This document shows, one piece after another, positions 19,882 to 28,047 of a stretch of DNA of 64,000 nt. Position 1 is the stretch's first letter, and each line of letters opens with the position of its first letter. A model generated the notes under the pieces. It worked only from the letters and a program-made list of their open reading frames with translations. It searched no databases and had not been told where the DNA came from. Origin of the DNA: Micropruina glycogenica (GTDB lineage Bacteria; Actinomycetota; Actinomycetes; Propionibacteriales; Propionibacteriaceae); the NCBI RefSeq assembly GCF_900289045.1, contig NZ_LT985188.1, positions 434,001 through 498,000 on the forward strand, read 5' to 3'. Both the position numbers and the translations under genes were made by a program.

Positions 19882-21224
19882 TGCGCGCGCAGGCATCGGT
19901 GCTGCACCTCGACCTCGACGCCTTCTTCGCCGCCGTCGAGCAGCGCGACAAGCCGTCGCTGCGGGGCAAGCCGGTGATCGTCGGTGGGGTGGGGCAGCGG
20001 GGCGTGGTGTCGACCGCGTCGTACGAGGCGCGGGTGTTCGGGGTACGGTCGGCGATGCCGATGCACGAAGCGCGGCGGCGCTGCCCGCACGCGGCTTTTC
20101 TGTCGGGACGCTTCGGCGCCTACCGGCAGGCGAGCGGCATCGTGATGGGGTTGCTGCGCGAACTGTCGCCGCTGGTCGAACCGCTCAGCCTCGACGAGGC
20201 GTTCGTCGACCTGGCCGTCGGTGACCGTTCGCTGGCGCCCGAGGCGGTGCTGGCCGAAGTGGCCACGTTGCGGGCTCGGCTCACCGAGGCGACCGGTGGG
20301 TTGACCGCGTCGGTGGGGGTCGGGTCGAGCAAGTTCATCGCGAAGGTGGCCAGCGAGTTGGCCAAGCCCGACGGGGTGCGGCTGGTCGCCCCGGGCACCG
20401 AGGTCGAGACGATCGCTCCGCTGCCCGCGCGCGCGATTCCCGGTATCGGCCCGGTGACGATGGAGAAGCTGGCCCGACTCGGGGTGGCGACCGTCGCCGA
20501 CCTGCAGCGGCTGTCGAGCCGGGAACTGGTGCGTGAGCTGGGCCGGTCGCAGGGGGAGTGGATCGGTGCGCTGGCGTTCGCGCGCGACGACCGGCCGGTG
20601 GAACCCGACCGCGAAACCAAGTCGATCTCGGTGGAGGACACCTTCGAAACCGACGTCACCGACCGCGAGGCGCTGCACGCGGTGATCGCCCGTGACGCGG
20701 CGTCGGTGGCCCGGCGGTTGTCGGCCGCGCACCTGTTCGCCCGCACCATCACGCTCAAGGCGCGCTACCCCGACTTCACCACGCTGTCACGATCGCGCAC
20801 CCTCGATGGTGCTACTGACGACACGGCCGTGATCACCCTGGTGGCGCGGGCGTTGCTCGACCAGGTGGAGTTGCTGCGCGGCGTCCGGCTGCTGGGCGTG
20901 GGCGTGGCCGGGTTGACCGAATCGGCGCAGGAGGCGCTGTTCGGTGAGCAGACCGACGCACCCGAGCAGGTCGACGAGGTCGTTGCCGACCCCGACGCTG
21001 TGCCCGACACCACCGAGCAGCCCGAGTCGCTGGCGTGGGCCCGCCGCCGCCCTGATGGTTACCGGCCGGGCATGGACGTGGTGCACGACGAGCACGGCCC
21101 GGGTTGGGTGTGGGGTGCCGGGCTGGGCCGGGTCACGGTCCGCTTCGAGACCGCCGAGACCGGGCCCGGACCCGTCCGCACCTTCGCGGTGGATGATCCG
21201 CAGCTCCGACCCGCAGACGACTGA
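19881..21224 (+). CDS. dinB: DNA polymerase IV (Y family)
   Basis: A 447-residue translesion polymerase. The palm acidic residues are in LHLDLDAFFAAVEQ and PLSLDEAFVDL. The VVSTASYEARVFGVRSAMP fingers motif and the helix-hairpin-helix IPGIGPVTMEKLARLGV are typical. The little-finger domain follows. The C-terminal 80 residues (after about 370) are an extra acidic stretch ending with a DVVHDEHGPGWVWGAGLGRVTVRFETAETG module. Such an extension is seen in actinobacterial DinB; no clear beta-clamp QLxLF motif was spotted. Confidence 0.94.
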   Translation: MRAQASVLHLDLDAFFAAVEQRDKPSLRGKPVIVGGVGQRGVVSTASYEARVFGVRSAMPMHEARRRCPHAAFLSGRFGAYRQASGIVMGLLRELSPLVEPLSLDEAFVDLAVGDRSLAPEAVLAEVATLRARLTEATGGLTASVGVGSSKFIAKVASELAKPDGVRLVAPGTEVETIAPLPARAIPGIGPVTMEKLARLGVATVADLQRLSSRELVRELGRSQGEWIGALAFARDDRPVEPDRETKSISVEDTFETDVTDREALHAVIARDAASVARRLSAAHLFARTITLKARYPDFTTLSRSRTLDGATDDTAVITLVARALLDQVELLRGVRLLGVGVAGLTESAQEALFGEQTDAPEQVDEVVADPDAVPDTTEQPESLAWARRRPDGYRPGMDVVHDEHGPGWVWGAGLGRVTVRFETAETGPGPVRTFAVDDPQLRPADD

Positions 21225-21325
21225 CCCGCCTACGCCGCGGTCTGCGGGTCAGTGGCCACTGCGTCGGCCGCCTCGGAGCTGTGGAAGTCGACCGACGTCA
21301 AGTGGCCGGCGAAGCGCTCAGAAGC

Positions 21326-22948
21326 TCAGATCCGCGCCCAGGTGCGGTAGCCGCCGTCGAGGTTGCGCACCCGACGTCCGTGTTGGGCCAGCGTGCGGGC
21401 CGCCAGGTAGCCGCGCAGGCCGACCTGGCAGTGCACGATGACGTCCTGCGCAACCTCGCCGATGCGTTCGCGCAGGTCGTCCACGGGAATGTTCACGGCC
21501 CCGTCCACGGTGCCGCGGGCGTACTCGGCGGGGGTGCGCACGTCGATCAGCTGGACGCCCTCGCCGACCTCGTTCTCGACCTCGTGCCACTGCACGGTCT
21601 CGCTCAGGCCGTCGCGCATGTTCTCGGCGATGAACCCGAGCATGTTCACGGGGTCCTTGGCCGAGCCGAACTGGGGTGCGTAGGCGAGTTCGAGGTCGGC
21701 CAGGTCGCTGGCGGTGAGCCCGCCGCGCATCGCGGTGGCGATCACGTCGATGCGCTTGTCGACCCCGGTGCCACCGACGCCCTGCGCGCCGAGAATGGCG
21801 TCGGTCTCGGCGTCGATCACCAGCTTCAGGCTCATGCCCTCGGCGCCCGGGTAGTAGCCCGCGTGGTTGGCCGGGTGAGTGTGAATCACCCGCACCTTCC
21901 GACCGGCGGCACGCGCGCGCTTCTCCGTCCAGCCGGTCGCTGCGGCGGCCAGCCCGAACGCTCCCACGATCGCGGTGCCCAGCACCGGCTTGGCCGCGAC
22001 GGTGCGTCCGGCGATGACGTCGGCGACCAGGCGTCCGTGCCGGTTGGCAGGCCCGGCCAGCGGCACCAGCGCCTCGGCGCCGCTGATCACGTCGCGCTTC
22101 ACCACTGCGTCGCCGACGGCGAAGATGGACGGGTCGGATGTGCGCTGGTGGTCGTCGACCAGAATGCCGCCGCGCTCACCGAGTTCGAGTCCGGCGGCCT
22201 CGGCCAGACCGGTCTCGGGACGGACGCCGATCGCGGCGACCACGAGGTCTGCCGGCAGCACGACCCCGGTGGACAGCGCGACCGAGTCGGCGCACACCTC
22301 GGTGACCGACGCGCCGGTGATGACGCCGACGCCCTGCTTGACCAGGTGCTTCTCGACCAGCGCCGCCATCTCGACGTCCAGCGGGGCGAGCAGTTGATCG
22401 GCGAGCTCGACGATGGTGACCTTTAGTCCGCGTTCGGTGAGGTTCTCGGCCAGTTCGACGCCGATGAAGCCGCCGCCCATGATCACCGCGGTCGGCTCGG
22501 GTCGGGCCAGGGCAGCGTCGACCGCTGCGGCCATCTCGTCGGTGTCGGCGATGTTGCGCAGGGTGAGCGCCCGCTCCACGCCCGGAATGGGCGGCACGAA
22601 CGGCGCGGCGCCCGGCGCCAGGATCAGGGAGTCGTAGTTCAGGCTGTACTGCTCACCGGTCGCCACGTTGCGCACCGCAACGGACTTGGCGCCGCGATCG
22701 ATGCTGAGCGCCTCGGAGTTGACCCGCACGTCGATGCCGAACCGTGCCTTCAGGCTCGACGGAGTCTGCAGCAGCAGGGCGTCGCGATCAGTGATGACGT
22801 CACCGATGTAGTAGGGCAGCCCACAGTTCGCGAACGACACGTGGCCGGACCGCTCCAGCACCACGATCTGTGCGTTCTCGTCGAGCCGCCGCAACCGTGT
22901 CGCCGCGGACATGCCGCCGGCGACCCCACCGATGATTACTGTTTTCAT
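21326..22948 (-). CDS. CoA-disulfide/persulfide reductase with rhodanese domain
   Basis: A 540-residue flavoprotein. The FAD site is VIIGGVAGGMSAATRLRRLDE at the start. Cys42 in SFANCGLPYY is the CoADR catalytic cysteine. The NADH-binding fold is around AVIMGGGFIGVELAENL, the C-terminal dimerisation domain follows, and a rhodanese domain comes last with active Cys in VIVHCQVGLRGY. Enzymes with this architecture (CoADR-RHD) reduce CoA-disulfide or CoA-persulfide. It is divergent from the sulfide-oxidation gene at 23075, and two CsoR-type operators lie between them, so it is probably induced by persulfide or polysulfide. Confidence 0.92.
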   Translation of the reverse strand: MKTVIIGGVAGGMSAATRLRRLDENAQIVVLERSGHVSFANCGLPYYIGDVITDRDALLLQTPSSLKARFGIDVRVNSEALSIDRGAKSVAVRNVATGEQYSLNYDSLILAPGAAPFVPPIPGVERALTLRNIADTDEMAAAVDAALARPEPTAVIMGGGFIGVELAENLTERGLKVTIVELADQLLAPLDVEMAALVEKHLVKQGVGVITGASVTEVCADSVALSTGVVLPADLVVAAIGVRPETGLAEAAGLELGERGGILVDDHQRTSDPSIFAVGDAVVKRDVISGAEALVPLAGPANRHGRLVADVIAGRTVAAKPVLGTAIVGAFGLAAAATGWTEKRARAAGRKVRVIHTHPANHAGYYPGAEGMSLKLVIDAETDAILGAQGVGGTGVDKRIDVIATAMRGGLTASDLADLELAYAPQFGSAKDPVNMLGFIAENMRDGLSETVQWHEVENEVGEGVQLIDVRTPAEYARGTVDGAVNIPVDDLRERIGEVAQDVIVHCQVGLRGYLAARTLAQHGRRVRNLDGGYRTWARI

Positions 22949-22959
22949 GGTTGCAGCTT

Positions 22960-22975
22960 ATACCCCTGGGGGTAT
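22960..22975. promoter_or_regulatory. CsoR/CstR-type operator 1
   Basis: ATACCCCTGGGGGTAT, a 16-bp inverted repeat of the kind bound by CsoR-family repressors, 11 bp before the start codon of the CoADR-rhodanese gene. Repression of that gene is the natural reading. Confidence 0.82.
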
Positions 22976-23018
22976 GACTGGCACATCGATCGCAGATCGC
23001 TGAATCGGCTGCGGCTGG

Positions 23019-23034
23019 GTACCCCCGTGGGTAT
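23019..23034. promoter_or_regulatory. CsoR/CstR-type operator 2
   Basis: GTACCCCCGTGGGTAT, the second G/C-tract inverted repeat in the same divergent promoter, 40 bp before the start of the SQR-like gene. It probably controls the rightward operon. Confidence 0.78.
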
Positions 23035-23074
23035 GCTCGAATCGCAGGCGGTGTTGCCGGCGGGAGGGGTAGTG

Positions 23075-24026
23075 ATGGCCGAGGTCGTCATTCTGGGTGC
23101 GGGGGTGTCGGGCCATACGGCGGCGCTGCACCTGCGCCGATTGCTGGGCCGCCAACACGGCGTCACCGTGGTCTCGCCGAACTCGCAGTGGAACTGGATT
23201 CCGTCGAACATCTGGGTCGGCGTCGGTGGGCGGCATGGTGTTCGACCAGCAGGGCTTCCAGACCACTAGCGAACTGTGGACGGGCTCGCTGTTCCGTGAG
23301 CGTGGTGTGGAGGCCATTCTCGGCGCGCACGTGTCGAAGGTCGAGGACGGGCTGATCCACTACGAGACCCTGGACGGCGCCGCCCACACCATCGGCTTCG
23401 ACTTCGCCATGCTGATCCCGCCCTTCGGTGGCGTGCCGCTGAAGGCGTTCGACGCCGACGGTGCCGACATCACCGCCGAGCTGTTCGCGCCCAGCGGTTT
23501 CATGAAGGTGGACGCCGACTACACCGCCAAGCCGTACGAGCTGTGGCGCGCCGAGGACTGGCCCACCACCTACGCGGCACCGGGCTACGACAACCTGTGG
23601 GCGGTGGGCATCGCCTTCGCCCCGCCGCACCAGATCTCGCGTCCGCACAAGACCGCCAACGGCACGATGATCGCGCCCTCGCCACCACGCACCGGCATGC
23701 CGTCGGGCGTGATGGGCAAGACCGTGGCGATGACCATCGCCGACCGGATCAAGCACGGTGCCGACGTCGAGGCCCACACCGCCTCGATGGCCCGGATGGG
23801 TGCGGCCTGCGTCGCCTCGGCCGGCGCCGGCCTCACCCGGGGCTCGGCGGCCGCCATGACGATGCTGCCGGTGGTGCCCGACTACCAGCGCTACCGCACC
23901 GGACGCGACGAACGCGAGACCCGCGGCGAGCTCGGCCTGCACGGGCACTGGGTGAAGCTGATGCTCCACTACCTGTTTCTCTACAAGGCCAAGGCCCGTC
24001 CGGGCTGGCAGTTCATTCCGGAGTGA
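23075..24026 (+). pseudogene. Sulfide:quinone reductase-like gene with internal deletion
   Basis: The first frame gives an FAD-binding start, MAEVVILGAGVSGHTAALHL, then QWNWIPSNIWVGVG. The protein then continues only in another frame from about 23225 with GGMVFDQQGFQTTSELW. It goes on through DFAMLIPPFGGVPLKAFDADG, PSGFMKVDADYTAKPYELW and GIAFAPPHQISRP to GWQFIPE. Both halves match one SQR-family oxidoreductase, but the stretch that normally joins them, roughly 170-200 residues with the second FAD/quinone segment, is missing and the frame is shifted at the junction (about 23210-23235). As written it cannot make an intact enzyme. The upstream SD gggagggg and operator are intact. Confidence 0.82.
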
Positions 24027-24028
24027 TC

Positions 24029-24196
24029 ATGACGCAACCCGCCGCACCCGCATCGGACCCGATCGCCGACCTGTCGAAGTCGCCCCTGCCCACCGCCAAG
24101 ACCCTGAAGATGCGGCAGAGCCTGCCGTTTCAGTTCACCAGGTTTCTGTCGTTCAACAGCCGGATCATGCGCATGGTGATCAAGGGCCACCACTGA
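24029..24196 (+). CDS. 55-residue protein in the SQR operon
   Basis: Starts two bases after the SQR-like stop. The N-terminal 28 residues are Pro/Ala-rich, followed by KMRQSLPFQFTRFLSFNSRI and a basic end MRMVIKGHH. No family is recognised. The aromatic/basic second half could be a membrane-surface helix, which would suit a partner of a membrane-peripheral SQR; this is inference from position only. Confidence 0.55.
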   Translation: MTQPAAPASDPIADLSKSPLPTAKTLKMRQSLPFQFTRFLSFNSRIMRMVIKGHH

Positions 24197-24197
24197 A

Positions 24198-24244
24198 CCG
24201 TTGGTCGAGCTTGTCGAGACCGCGGTTTCGACAAGCTCCAACGG
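24198..24244. terminator. Bidirectional hairpin between convergent genes
   Basis: A near-perfect inverted repeat (CCGTTGG...GAGCTTGTCGA, then its complement TCGACAAGCTC...CCAACGG) between the stop of the 55-residue gene and the stop of the first CstR-like gene. The half-motif ggtcgagcttgtcgagac recurs at 42281-42300 and a variant at 13422-13442, so it is also a dispersed repeat. Confidence 0.7.
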
Positions 24245-24260
24245 TCGAGCGGGTCGGTGT

Positions 24261-24596
24261 TCAGGCCAGCGAAAGGAAGAGCTTCTCGAGCTGCGCGGTG
24301 TCCATGCCCGATCCGTCCGGATGCTCGGTGAGGCACTGCTTCAGGCCCGCGGCGATCAAGGCGAAGCCCACCTTGTCAAGCGCTTTCGAGACCGCCGCCA
24401 TCTGGGTAACGATGTCGGCACAGTCACGACCGCCCTCGATCATCGAAATGACGCCGCCGATCTGGCCTTGCGCGCGCTTGAGTCGGGCGAGCACGCTGCC
24501 CAGTTCAACAGGGTCGAGGTGAAGGCTGACCGTGTCGAGGCCGGCGGACGCGGAGCCGGACGCGGCGGCTGTCTTCGCAGGTGCTCGGGTGGTCAT
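24261..24596 (-). CDS. cstR: CsoR-family repressor, CstR-like (copy 1)
   Basis: A 111-residue all-helical repressor with a 25-residue Ala/Ser-rich tail in front of the DUF156 core (RLKRAQGQIGGVISMIEGG). Cys59 (RDCADIV) and Cys88 (LKQCLTE) are the two conserved thiols. The position four before Cys88 is Gly84, where copper-sensing CsoR has its ligand histidine. It should therefore not sense copper but fits the persulfide sensor CstR, whose two cysteines form polysulfide bridges. It is divergent from copy 2 and shares a perfect operator with it. The C-terminal 75 residues of the two copies are nearly identical. Confidence 0.85.
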   Translation of the reverse strand: MTTRAPAKTAAASGSASAGLDTVSLHLDPVELGSVLARLKRAQGQIGGVISMIEGGRDCADIVTQMAAVSKALDKVGFALIAAGLKQCLTEHPDGSGMDTAQLEKLFLSLA

Positions 24597-24604
24597 CGGC
24601 CCTC

Positions 24605-24969
<365 letters not shown>

Positions 24970-25005
24970 GCCGATCCGTGGTTCCGACCAGCTCAACCGA
25001 CGAAC

Positions 25006-25461
25006 CTAACCGCAGGCGGAGGCTCCCGACAGGCGCTGCACCAGGCCGAGGCCGAGAATGGCCAGCGCGAAAACGCCGCTGAGCAGGCCCGAGCCCTGAG
25101 CGAGCAGAACGCCGACGCCCGGCACCATCAGGCCGGGCATCAGGCCGCACGACGAGGCTGCCGCTTGCCGGCTGCCCGGCAGTGGCAGGTAGCTGGTCAC
25201 GATCAGACCGGCCACCAGCGACATGGCGCCGAGCAGCACGATCCAGACGGGGTGGGCGAAACCCGCCCCCAGGGCTGCGGCGTAGCCGGCGAAGGCCAGT
25301 GGGCTGATGATCGCGAGCGCCACCGTGTGGCGAAGCCGCCACCCCTTGCGCAGGGCGGTGAAGCCTGATTGCCGGTCGAGCGCGACCGCGTCGATCGTGG
25401 GGATTCGACCCTGCGGGCCGAACAGCTCCGACCGGGCGGGTTCGCGGCTCTCGTCGGGCAT
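25006..25461 (-). CDS. DUF4395-type membrane protein
   Basis: A 151-residue membrane protein with four hydrophobic segments near residues 48-64, 70-90, 104-122 and 126-144. It starts at an ATG overlapping the trxA stop by one base (TGATG). DUF4395 proteins accompany thioredoxins and rhodaneses in sulfide- or persulfide-response loci, which fits this place as last gene of the operon. The cysteines in SSCGLMPG and ASACG are in or near membrane segments. Function unknown. Confidence 0.68.
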   Translation of the reverse strand: MPDESREPARSELFGPQGRIPTIDAVALDRQSGFTALRKGWRLRHTVALAIISPLAFAGYAAALGAGFAHPVWIVLLGAMSLVAGLIVTSYLPLPGSRQAAASSCGLMPGLMVPGVGVLLAQGSGLLSGVFALAILGLGLVQRLSGASACG

Positions 25462-25832
25462 CAGACGCCGGCGCTCTGCTGTGCGGCGATCTGGGCGCGG
25501 ACGTCGTCCATGTCGAGCGCCTCGACCTGCTCGATCAGGTTCTCGAGGTCTGCTGGGCGAAGGGCCCCGGGCTGGCGGAACACGAGGATGCCGTCGCGGA
25601 ACGCCATCAGGGTCGGAATGGAGCTGATGCCCGCGGCTTGGGCGAGTTCGCGCTCGACCTCGGTGTCGATCTTGCCGAAGACGACGCCGTCGTGCCTGGT
25701 GGACGCCGCCTCGAAGGTGGGAGCAAACGACCGGCAGGGTCCGCACCAGCTCGCCCAGAAGTCGACCAGCACGATGGGATTGCCGGTGACGGTGGCCTCG
25801 AAGTTCGCTGCGGTGAGGGTTGTGGTGGCCAT
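25461..25832 (-). CDS. trxA: Thioredoxin
   Basis: A 123-residue thioredoxin with the classic WCGPC redox motif ([17 protein letters not shown]), the cis-Pro in [11 protein letters not shown] and the [16 protein letters not shown] strand-helix. It has a 15-residue C-terminal extension ([16 protein letters not shown]). Within a CstR-controlled operon its likely job is to release sulfide from protein or rhodanese persulfides. There is a good SD (gaaggg) upstream. Confidence 0.92.
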   Translation of the reverse strand: MATTTLTAANFEATVTGNPIVLVDFWASWCGPCRSFAPTFEAASTRHDGVVFGKIDTEVERELAQAAGISSIPTLMAFRDGILVFRQPGALRPADLENLIEQVEALDMDDVRAQIAAQQSAGV

Positions 25833-25863
25833 GGGTTGCCCTTCGTTGGTGGCTGTGGGTGGA

Positions 25864-26298
25864 TCAGTTGGTGACGACCTCGCCGCCCGCGGACTGCCAG
25901 GCGCCGATGCCGCCGGCGAGGTCGAACAGGTGGCTGAAGCCGGTCTGATTGAGCGCGGCCATCGCCGCTTTGGAGCGGTTGCCGCTGCGGCAGTAGATCG
26001 CGTAGCTCCTCGTGGGGTCGAGGCCCGCCGCGGACCGCGCGAAGTCGGCCGACTCGACGTCCAGGTTCACGGCCCCGGCCAGGTGGCCGGCGGCGAACTC
26101 CGCGGGGGTCCGCACGTCGAGCAGCACGGTGTTCGGCAGTTTGGCGGCGGCCGCGAAGTCGCTGGGGCTGAGGCTCGCACCGGCGGCGGGGGTGGCGGTT
26201 GCCGTGGGGCCTGCGGTGGTGCTCACCGCCGCGCCGGAACAGCCCGTCAGCAGCACCGCCGCGGCCACCAGGGCAGCGGCGAGTCCGGCCCGTTTCAC
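25864..26298 (-). CDS. Rhodanese-domain lipoprotein
   Basis: A 144-residue protein beginning at GTG 26298, which overlaps the stop of the small upstream gene (GTGA). The N-terminus [19 protein letters not shown] is a lipoprotein signal with lipobox LLTGC. After a Thr/Ala linker comes a single rhodanese domain ([26 protein letters not shown]) with active-site Cys in [11 protein letters not shown]. It should carry a persulfide on the outer face of the membrane. The operon also encodes cytoplasmic thioredoxin. Confidence 0.88.
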   Translation of the reverse strand: MKRAGLAAALVAAAVLLTGCSGAAVSTTAGPTATATPAAGASLSPSDFAAAAKLPNTVLLDVRTPAEFAAGHLAGAVNLDVESADFARSAAGLDPTRSYAIYCRSGNRSKAAMAALNQTGFSHLFDLAGGIGAWQSAGGEVVTN

Positions 26299-26480
26299 CG
26301 GCCGAAGATTCGAAACAGCCCGGAGCTCGCCTTGATCGTGGACGGCCCCGTCGAACCCGACTGGGCGTGTCCACCGCACCACTGGCCGGCCGGCACCCGT
26401 GCCTTCACCGCGGCCACATGCTGGCCGCAGCCGGTCCAGGTCGTCTTGCCGCAGGTCCGGCAGGTGGTGGGGCTGCACAT
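26295..26480 (-). CDS. Small CxxC protein, first gene of the rhodanese operon
   Basis: 61 residues. The first 40 (CSPTTCRTCGKTTWTGCGQH, then VKARVPAGQWCGGH) have cysteines and histidines arranged like a compact zinc knuckle: C2, C7, C10, C18, then His and Cys near 34-37. Similar tiny proteins are found beside sulfur genes in actinobacteria, but I know no function. The sequence after residue 40 ([21 protein letters not shown]) looks like run-on. It is the first gene after the operator at 26515-26532 and is translationally coupled to the rhodanese lipoprotein. Confidence 0.7.
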   Translation of the reverse strand: MCSPTTCRTCGKTTWTGCGQHVAAVKARVPAGQWCGGHAQSGSTGPSTIKASSGLFRIFGR

Positions 26481-26514
26481 GGGAGGTCTCCTTCGTCGAG
26501 GTCGTTTCCTTCAC

Positions 26515-26532
26515 TATACCCCCTGGGGTATA
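26515..26532. promoter_or_regulatory. CsoR/CstR-type operator 4
   Basis: TATACCCCCTGGGGTATA, an almost perfect 18-bp inverted repeat 35 bp before the small CxxC gene. It links this operon to the same repressor(s) as the CoADR and SQR-like genes. Confidence 0.85.
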
Positions 26533-26578
26533 TGAAAGGCGAATCCCGGGCCCCAGTTGCACCCGAGCCGAACGCGAC

Positions 26579-27052
26579 TCAGGCCCCGCTGGGTTGGCGG
26601 GTCAGCTCCGACGACAGGTGTAGGGCGAGACCCTGCCCGACGGCCTCCATGAACACCTCGTAGTGCATACGGTCTCCCTCGACCCGCACGCTGCGCACAA
26701 CGCGGTCGACCCGCTTCGCGGTCGGGGTGTTCTGCACCGAAGCGTCGGTGTGCACCACGAGTGCGCCGTCGTCATCGGTACGGCAGGTGCCGGATCCTCG
26801 TTCGGCCTGTCCGCTGGGCAGTGCGATCACCACCTCGACGGCGTCCGGGTTCGGCATGCGCCAATAGCCCGTCTCGGTGTGCCTGGGTTGGCCGTCGATC
26901 GAGGTTCGTTGCACGAAGTGCAGAAACGGCCTGCCGGTGTCGGTGAAGGTGATCTCGTCGGTGTAGCCGAAGTCGGCAATGGTGGGGTAGCAGCCCAGGC
27001 CCTCGCCGCGCCAGGTGCCGACCAGACGTCGCAGCTGCGAGTCGTTTGTCAT
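26579..27052 (-). CDS. Nitrobindin-family heme-binding beta-barrel protein
   Basis: A 157-residue protein starting at ATG 27052. It has the nitrobindin/THAP4-like signature GTWRGEGLGCYPTI at residues 10-23, an up-and-down beta-barrel pattern (LHFVQRTSIDG, ETGYWRM, RMHYEVFMEAVG) and the C-terminal LALHLSSEL, whose His is in the position expected for the heme ligand. Family members bind ferric heme and interact with NO or peroxynitrite. It precedes operator 4, so it probably has its own promoter. Confidence 0.85.
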   Translation of the reverse strand: MTNDSQLRRLVGTWRGEGLGCYPTIADFGYTDEITFTDTGRPFLHFVQRTSIDGQPRHTETGYWRMPNPDAVEVVIALPSGQAERGSGTCRTDDDGALVVHTDASVQNTPTAKRVDRVVRSVRVEGDRMHYEVFMEAVGQGLALHLSSELTRQPSGA

Positions 27053-27160
27053 GTTCACACTGTGGCAGAGCCACTGGGGGCCGACGCGCGGTCCGAGCAA
27101 GTCCGCCGGACCTGGCTAGGCTCGGGGTCGAGGTTGGTGAAAGCAGAGAAGGAGGAGTCG

Positions 27161-27835
27161 ATGGCAACGTTGGCAGTCGTCGGAGCAGGCCCCGGGCTCG
27201 GCGCCGCGGTCGCGCGCAGGTTCGGTCGCGAGGGGTTCGCGATCGCGCTGATGGCGCGTGACCGGGCGAAGCTGGACGACCTGGCGGCCGACCTGGCCGA
27301 CGCCGGGGTGACCGCGCGCGGCTATTCGGCCGACGTGCGTGATGGCGAGTCACTGGGCGCGGCCCTGGTTGCTGCCGCAGCCGACCTCGGCCCGATCACC
27401 GCCCTGCAGTACAGCCCACTGCCGTCCCGCGCGTATCTGCAGCCGGTGCTCGACCTCACCCCCGAGGTCGCGCTGGAGGCGCTGCGCTTCTCGGCGCTCG
27501 GCCTGATCGCGGCGGTTCGCGCGGTGCTGCCGGCGATGCGCGCCGCCGGCGACGGCACGATCGTGCTGATCAACGGCGGCACGTCGGTGCAGGCCCGAGC
27601 CGGCTTCGCTGGCACGTCGGTGGCGTTTCCCGCCGAGAGCGCGTACGGCCAGATGCTGCACGACGCTCTGGCCGACGAGGGTGTTCGGGTCGTGCAGCTG
27701 GTGATTCCGGGGTCGATCCCGAAGCTGCAGATCGAGGGCGGCGTCGACGGGGTCGCCGACCGCATCTGGCAACTGCACACCACGCCGGGGCAGTTTCGCA
27801 CGATGCTCATACCTCTCGATGAAGGACGCGAGTAG
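27161..27835 (+). CDS. Short-chain dehydrogenase lacking the YxxxK motif
   Basis: A 224-residue Rossmann-fold protein with a strong SD (ggaggag) and ATG 27161. The cofactor motif VVGAGPGLGAAVARRFGREG is intact, and a DVRDG Asp and an INGG segment are present. Where SDR enzymes have YxxxK, this has SAYGQMLHDAL, so the catalytic Lys is absent; the region before it (GFAGTSVAFPAES) is also unusual. It may bind NAD(P) without classical reduction, or belong to an atypical SDR group. A hydrolase fragment follows immediately. Confidence 0.8.
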   Translation: MATLAVVGAGPGLGAAVARRFGREGFAIALMARDRAKLDDLAADLADAGVTARGYSADVRDGESLGAALVAAAADLGPITALQYSPLPSRAYLQPVLDLTPEVALEALRFSALGLIAAVRAVLPAMRAAGDGTIVLINGGTSVQARAGFAGTSVAFPAESAYGQMLHDALADEGVRVVQLVIPGSIPKLQIEGGVDGVADRIWQLHTTPGQFRTMLIPLDEGRE

Positions 27836-27840
27836 CGAGG

Positions 27841-28023
27841 TTCAGCACGGCCCCTGCGCAGGAGATGGTGTCCCAGACCCGGGACGTGCTGCACGGCTAC
27901 CGCGCCGCCGGCGGCGCGGTCACCGAGGTGGTGCTCGAAGTGGTCGGCCCCTCACCGCACCTGGAGCGTCCGGCTGAGTTCCGGGCCGCCCTGCTGAAGG
28001 TGATCGGCCACCCGGCCGGCTGA
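27841..28023 (+). pseudogene. C-terminal fragment of an alpha/beta hydrolase
   Basis: An open stretch without a plausible full-length start reads MVSQTRDVLHGYRAAGGAVT, then VVLEVVGPSPHLERPAEFRA, ending KVIGHPAG. This is the usual last 55 residues of an alpha/beta hydrolase, with PSPHLERP around the catalytic histidine. The whole N-terminal domain, including the nucleophile, is missing; the fragment abuts the SDR stop. Confidence 0.7.
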
Positions 28024-28047
28024 ACCGCCGGGAGCGGCGCCTCCGCG

